Source: Bacillus norwichensis (GTDB taxonomy: Bacteria > Bacillota > Bacilli > Bacillales > Bacillaceae_C). Taken from it: a stretch of 61,954 nucleotides of DNA. Each line of letters starts with the position of its first letter. The first letter of the stretch is position 1. This document shows, one piece after another, positions 59,050-61,954 of the stretch. The notes under the pieces were generated by a model that worked only from the letters and a program-made list of their open reading frames with translations, was not told the DNA's origin and searched no databases. Both the position numbers and the translations under genes were made by a program. The stretch spans positions 1 through 61,954 of the forward strand of contig NZ_JACSPV010000023.1 of NCBI RefSeq assembly GCF_014836955.1, given 5' to 3'.

Positions 59050-59168
59050 TTTAACTTCATTCAGTGGGGGTTCAAACCCTGGCTGAATAAAGATAAGCCA
59101 CTGGCGGATGCCACAGATTTTGAGTGGGGCTTGATAAAATCTGGGCGCAAATACGCCATGGCGCATAT
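59050..59168 (+). repeat. Structured intergenic repeat, copy E (short form)
   Basis: TTTAACTTCATTCAG is followed directly by TGGGGGTTCAAACCCTGG and CTGAATAAAGATAAGCC, giving a compact hairpin; the core CGGATGCCACAGATTTT and the end CAAATACGCCATGGCGC remain. It lies 81 nt before kbl. Confidence 0.85.
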
Positions 59169-59249
59169 TACAGTGAATCTGAGCCATTTTGGTATGTGTC
59201 TTTTTAGAAAGTACAAATAATTTATAAATTCCATGACGGAGGAGTCGAT

Positions 59250-60437
59250 ATGTCGAAAGTGCTGCAGCAATTTTTAGTGAAAAATTTGACTGAGCTTCAG
59301 AACCATGGCCTATACAATGAAATAGATACGGTTGAAACGGCGAATGGGCCTATCATCAGAATTAGTGGGAAAGAGCAAATCAATCTTTCATCCAATAATT
59401 ATCTCGGTCTCGCAACGGATGAGAGATTGAAAGATGCGGCAATTGAGGCGATCGGGAAATGGGGAGTGGGCGCGGGGGCAGTTCGCCCCATTAATGGGAC
59501 ACTTGAAGTCCACGAAAAGCTGGAGGAGACTCTTGCCGTTTTTAAAGGGACTGAGGCTGCTATCTCTTATCAATCAGGTTTCAATTGTAATATGGCTGCT
59601 ATTCCGGCAGTAATGGATCAAAATGATGCCATATTATCCGATGAGTTAAATCATGCTTCTATCATTGATGGTTGCCGTCTTTCACGGGCAAAGATCATCC
59701 GTTTCAGACATTCAGATATGGATGACTTGGTCAAGCAGGCAAAGGCTGCAAAAGAGTCAGGAAGCTACAATAAAATTATGGTGATAACCGACGGTGTCTT
59801 TTCGATGGACGGGGATATTGCCAAATTGCCGGAAATCGCCGAAATCGCTGAAAAATATCATTTAATCACATATGTTGATGACGCGCATGGCTCGGGAGTT
59901 CTTGGACATGGAGCGGGCACGGTAAAGCATTTTGGTCTTCAGGAAAAGATAGATTTTCAAATTGGTACTCTTTCAAAAGCAATCGGCGTGGTAGGCGGTT
60001 ATGTTGCAGGCAAAAAAACGCTGATTGATTGGCTCAAAGTCAGATCCCGGCCATTTTTATTCTCCACTGCCGTTACCCCTTCGGATGCAGCGGCTGCAAC
60101 AAAAGCGATTGAGCTGATGATGGAAAGTACGGAGCATTGCGAACGCTTATGGAAAAACGCAGATTACTTAAAAAGCAGCTTGAAGAAGCTGGGGTTTGAT
60201 ATTGGCTATAGTGAAACGCCTATAACGCCTTGCATCATCGGTGAGGAAAAGACAACCCAGATGTTTAGTAAGCTCCTTTTTGCAGAGGGAGTTTACGCAA
60301 AATCTATTGTGTTTCCTACTGTTCCAAAGGGAACTGGGCGTGTGCGAAATATGCCGACAGCAGCTCATACGAAGGAGATGCTGGACCGGGCGGTTTCGGC
60401 TTATGAGAAAGTAGGAAAGGAAATGAGGGTCATTTAA
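59250..60437 (+). CDS. kbl: Glycine C-acetyltransferase (2-amino-3-ketobutyrate CoA ligase)
   Basis: A PLP enzyme of 395 residues, alpha-oxoamine synthase family. It splits 2-amino-3-oxobutyrate with CoA to glycine and acetyl-CoA, the second step of threonine breakdown. [19 protein letters not shown] near residue 48, [19 protein letters not shown] near 75, [18 protein letters not shown] near 212 and the Schiff-base Lys in [14 protein letters not shown] (about 245) are in place. BioF is the near relative, but pairing with an SDR threonine dehydrogenase supports Kbl. ATG 59250 follows GACGGAGGAGTCGAT. Its stop codon lies in repeat copy F. Confidence 0.92.
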   Translation: MSKVLQQFLVKNLTELQNHGLYNEIDTVETANGPIIRISGKEQINLSSNNYLGLATDERLKDAAIEAIGKWGVGAGAVRPINGTLEVHEKLEETLAVFKGTEAAISYQSGFNCNMAAIPAVMDQNDAILSDELNHASIIDGCRLSRAKIIRFRHSDMDDLVKQAKAAKESGSYNKIMVITDGVFSMDGDIAKLPEIAEIAEKYHLITYVDDAHGSGVLGHGAGTVKHFGLQEKIDFQIGTLSKAIGVVGGYVAGKKTLIDWLKVRSRPFLFSTAVTPSDAAAATKAIELMMESTEHCERLWKNADYLKSSLKKLGFDIGYSETPITPCIIGEEKTTQMFSKLLFAEGVYAKSIVFPTVPKGTGRVRNMPTAAHTKEMLDRAVSAYEKVGKEMRVI

Positions 60438-60627
60438 CTTCATTCAGCAGAAGCTCGTACTTCTGTAGGTGGTGAGATGAAAGAATATTGGTATTTCAGT
60501 ACAGTGGAGGTTCAAACTCCGGTTGAATGAAGTTAAAGCTTTCGGCGGATGCCACAGATTTTCAGCGGAAATGTATCGAGCGGGGCTTGATAAAATCTGG
60601 GCGTAAATACGCCAAGGTGCATTTGAT
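60433..60627 (+). repeat. Structured intergenic repeat, copy F (full form)
   Basis: TTTAACTTCATTCA (60433-60446) and TGAATGAAGTTAAA (60524-60537) are a perfect 14-bp inverted repeat. The core CGGATGCCACAGATTTTCAG, CGAGCGGGGCTTGATAAA and AAATACGCCAAGGTGC follow. It separates kbl from the dehydrogenase gene and provides the kbl stop codon. Confidence 0.9.
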
Positions 60628-60679
60628 CTATTCGAGGAGGTTCACAAACAGAAGATCGTTTATGCCAGGAGGCAACACA

Positions 60680-61621
60680 ATGAAAAAGATCTTGGTGACT
60701 GGTTCCTTGGGACAGATTGGTTCAGAGCTCGTCATGAAACTGCGTCACGAGTATGGGGATAACAATGTTATTGCATCGGATATCCGCCGCCTGGACAACG
60801 AAGTGGTTGAGTCAGGCCCTTTTAAAGTGTTAGATGTTCTAGATGGCAATGAAGTATGGAAAACAGCCAAGGCATTTGAGGCAGATACGGTCATTCACCT
60901 GGCTGCATTACTTTCTGCTTCGGCGGAGACGAAGCCGCTTTGGGCATGGAACCTCAACATGGGTGGCCTTATCAATGTGCTGGAAGCAGCGCGCGAGATT
61001 GGTGTGAAAGTTTTTGTACCCAGTTCGATTGGTGCTTTCGGTTCTGAGACACCAAAGCAGCAAACACCTCAACTCACGATCCAGCGACCATCTACCATGT
61101 ACGGGATTAATAAAGTTGCAGGTGAGCTTCTTTGTGATTACTATTTTCATAAATATGGAGTAGACACAAGGGGTGTTCGGTTTCCCGGGCTTGTCTCACA
61201 TATGACACCTCCTGGAGGTGGTACCACAGACTATGCCGTGGAAGTCTATTATGAAGCGACTCGAAACAAAAACTATACTTGTTTTGTCGGTCCCGATACA
61301 TGCTTGGATATGATGTATATGCCAGATGCTCTGAATGCCATCATACATCTGATGGAAGCCAATATTGAAAATCTTACATTTCGAAACTCCTATAATATAA
61401 CAGCAATGAATATTACGCCAGAGGATATCAGTGCTGAAATTAAAAAGCATATCCCTTCGTTTGTTCTTGATTATAAAATTGACCCCATCCGGCAGGCGAT
61501 AGCTGACAGTTGGCCAGACTCTTTGGATGACTCTGCCGCTAGAAGGGATTGGGGATTTAAGCCAGAATTTGGTTTGACAGAAATGACAGCTGATATGCTA
61601 GAAAAAATCAAAGATAAATAA
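60680..61621 (+). CDS. SDR-type L-threonine 3-dehydrogenase (NAD-dependent epimerase family)
   Basis: An extended short-chain dehydrogenase of 313 residues. The NAD loop is ILVTGSLGQIGSELVMKL (residues 4-21); DTVIHLAALLSASAETKP near 75, SSIGAFGSETPKQQTP near 115 and the catalytic YGINKVAGELL (Tyr/Lys, about 138) follow; FPGLVSHMTPPGGGTTDYAV near 172 is typical of SDR threonine dehydrogenases. It oxidises threonine to 2-amino-3-oxobutyrate, the Kbl substrate, so the two genes form one pathway. ATG 60680 follows CCAGGAGGCAACACA; the frame is open further upstream through the repeat. Confidence 0.88.
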   Translation: MKKILVTGSLGQIGSELVMKLRHEYGDNNVIASDIRRLDNEVVESGPFKVLDVLDGNEVWKTAKAFEADTVIHLAALLSASAETKPLWAWNLNMGGLINVLEAAREIGVKVFVPSSIGAFGSETPKQQTPQLTIQRPSTMYGINKVAGELLCDYYFHKYGVDTRGVRFPGLVSHMTPPGGGTTDYAVEVYYEATRNKNYTCFVGPDTCLDMMYMPDALNAIIHLMEANIENLTFRNSYNITAMNITPEDISAEIKKHIPSFVLDYKIDPIRQAIADSWPDSLDDSAARRDWGFKPEFGLTEMTADMLEKIKDK

Positions 61622-61624
61622 TTC

Positions 61625-61662
61625 GAGCCTCCTGTGTTATAGCAGGAAGGCTCTTTGTTTTG
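61625..61662 (+). terminator. Terminator after threonine dehydrogenase
   Basis: GAGCC-TCCTG pairs with CAGGA-AGGCTC, then TTTGTTTT. Confidence 0.82.
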
Positions 61663-61954
61663 ATATACTGAAACTATCTAGAAAAATGCAGAGTCTTGCT
61701 GAGTGGACCGGGGAGGCAGTACTTCAGCCACCAAGGGAAGGCGGCACATGTGATTGGATGGCCACCTCAAACCGCCACATCCCTTTGGTGGGATGTCCTA
61801 TTCGTTGGCAGGCTCAGCCGGTAAAAGAAACTTCTTATTAAATAAAATTTTTCATAGCAAGTTCTATTTTCTACTTTACTCAACTTTCGCACCAACAAAA
61901 TAAGTACTAATCGTTGGCTAGACTGAATCTTGAGCCTATCAATTATGTTGCTTG
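61663..61954. other. Intergenic region to the window end
   Basis: No gene is supported. GGCGGCACATG, AACCGCCACATCCC and TTGGTGGGATGTCC suggest local inverted repeats, but no known element was recognised. Confidence 0.35.

Overview
The window is a Bacillaceae-type Firmicute chromosome segment. Gene after gene matches Bacillus families (KatA, TenI, YtxJ, YodB/YodC, BioY, GltC, YlbL, YpuA, YuiE, YfkH, Kbl), ribosome binding sites are strong GGAGG types with many TTG/GTG starts, and the control elements are Gram-positive ones: a TPP riboswitch with terminator, a PyrR attenuator, a BirA operator and PerR/Fur-like boxes. The species cannot be fixed from sequence alone. No rRNA, tRNA, CRISPR array or phage structural module was seen.

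Positions 1-8300 are an accessory polymorphic-toxin locus. One apparently intact gene (6345-7928) encodes a Sec signal peptide, a very long lysine-rich repeat stalk, a pre-toxin TG-like module and a variable toxin tail, followed by an immunity gene. Three further tails (Ntox17-like, Ntox50, Ntox21-like), each with its own small downstream gene, lie upstream on degraded, frameshifted copies of the same stalk, mixed with IS256-like and IS1182-like transposase debris. All four tails begin at the same 12-bp junction. The three displaced cassettes also carry an internal peptide, MLRLDLQFFA, identical to the N-terminal extension of Firmicute ribosomal protein L27 that the protease Prp removes. This is the best candidate for an undescribed mechanism in the window.

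From 8.4 to 30 kb the gene content is ordinary: a chromate transporter pair with an Lrp-type regulator and a YwrD-like gamma-glutamyltransferase (the ywrABCD neighbourhood), a frameshifted PAP2 phosphatase, an LLM flavin oxidoreductase, a TPP-riboswitch tenI-thiS-thiG-thiF operon, a Na/Pi cotransporter, a flavin reductase, an M20 amidohydrolase, YtxJ, a SWIM/SNF2 helicase, catalase, threonine synthase and a dicarboxylate symporter. From 30 to 50 kb come a PyrR-controlled uracil permease, peptidase T, a YodB-type redox regulator diverging from a CatE-like dioxygenase and a YodC nitroreductase, bioY-bioB under a BirA operator, a MifM-like leader peptide in front of yidC, a GlcD-like oxidase, gdhA with a divergent gltC, a lone purC, a cobalamin-binding protein, a YlbL/SepM protease, a YpuA-like protein and leucyl aminopeptidase. 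From 50 to 62 kb lie a DUF1646 membrane protein, an AAA ATPase, LD-carboxypeptidase, a 5'-nucleotidase, a YihY protein, a CynX-type MFS transporter, a PRK06851-type NTPase, and kbl plus an SDR threonine dehydrogenase (threonine to glycine).

Several repeat families run through the intergenic DNA: six copies of a roughly 120-200 bp structured element, all in the same orientation; six GTGCGA motifs at an exact 20-nt period (17141-17250); a GC-rich Bacillus-type repeat bounded by 31-bp direct repeats (17266-17629); and a recurring terminator hairpin containing CGCGTGAAATC.
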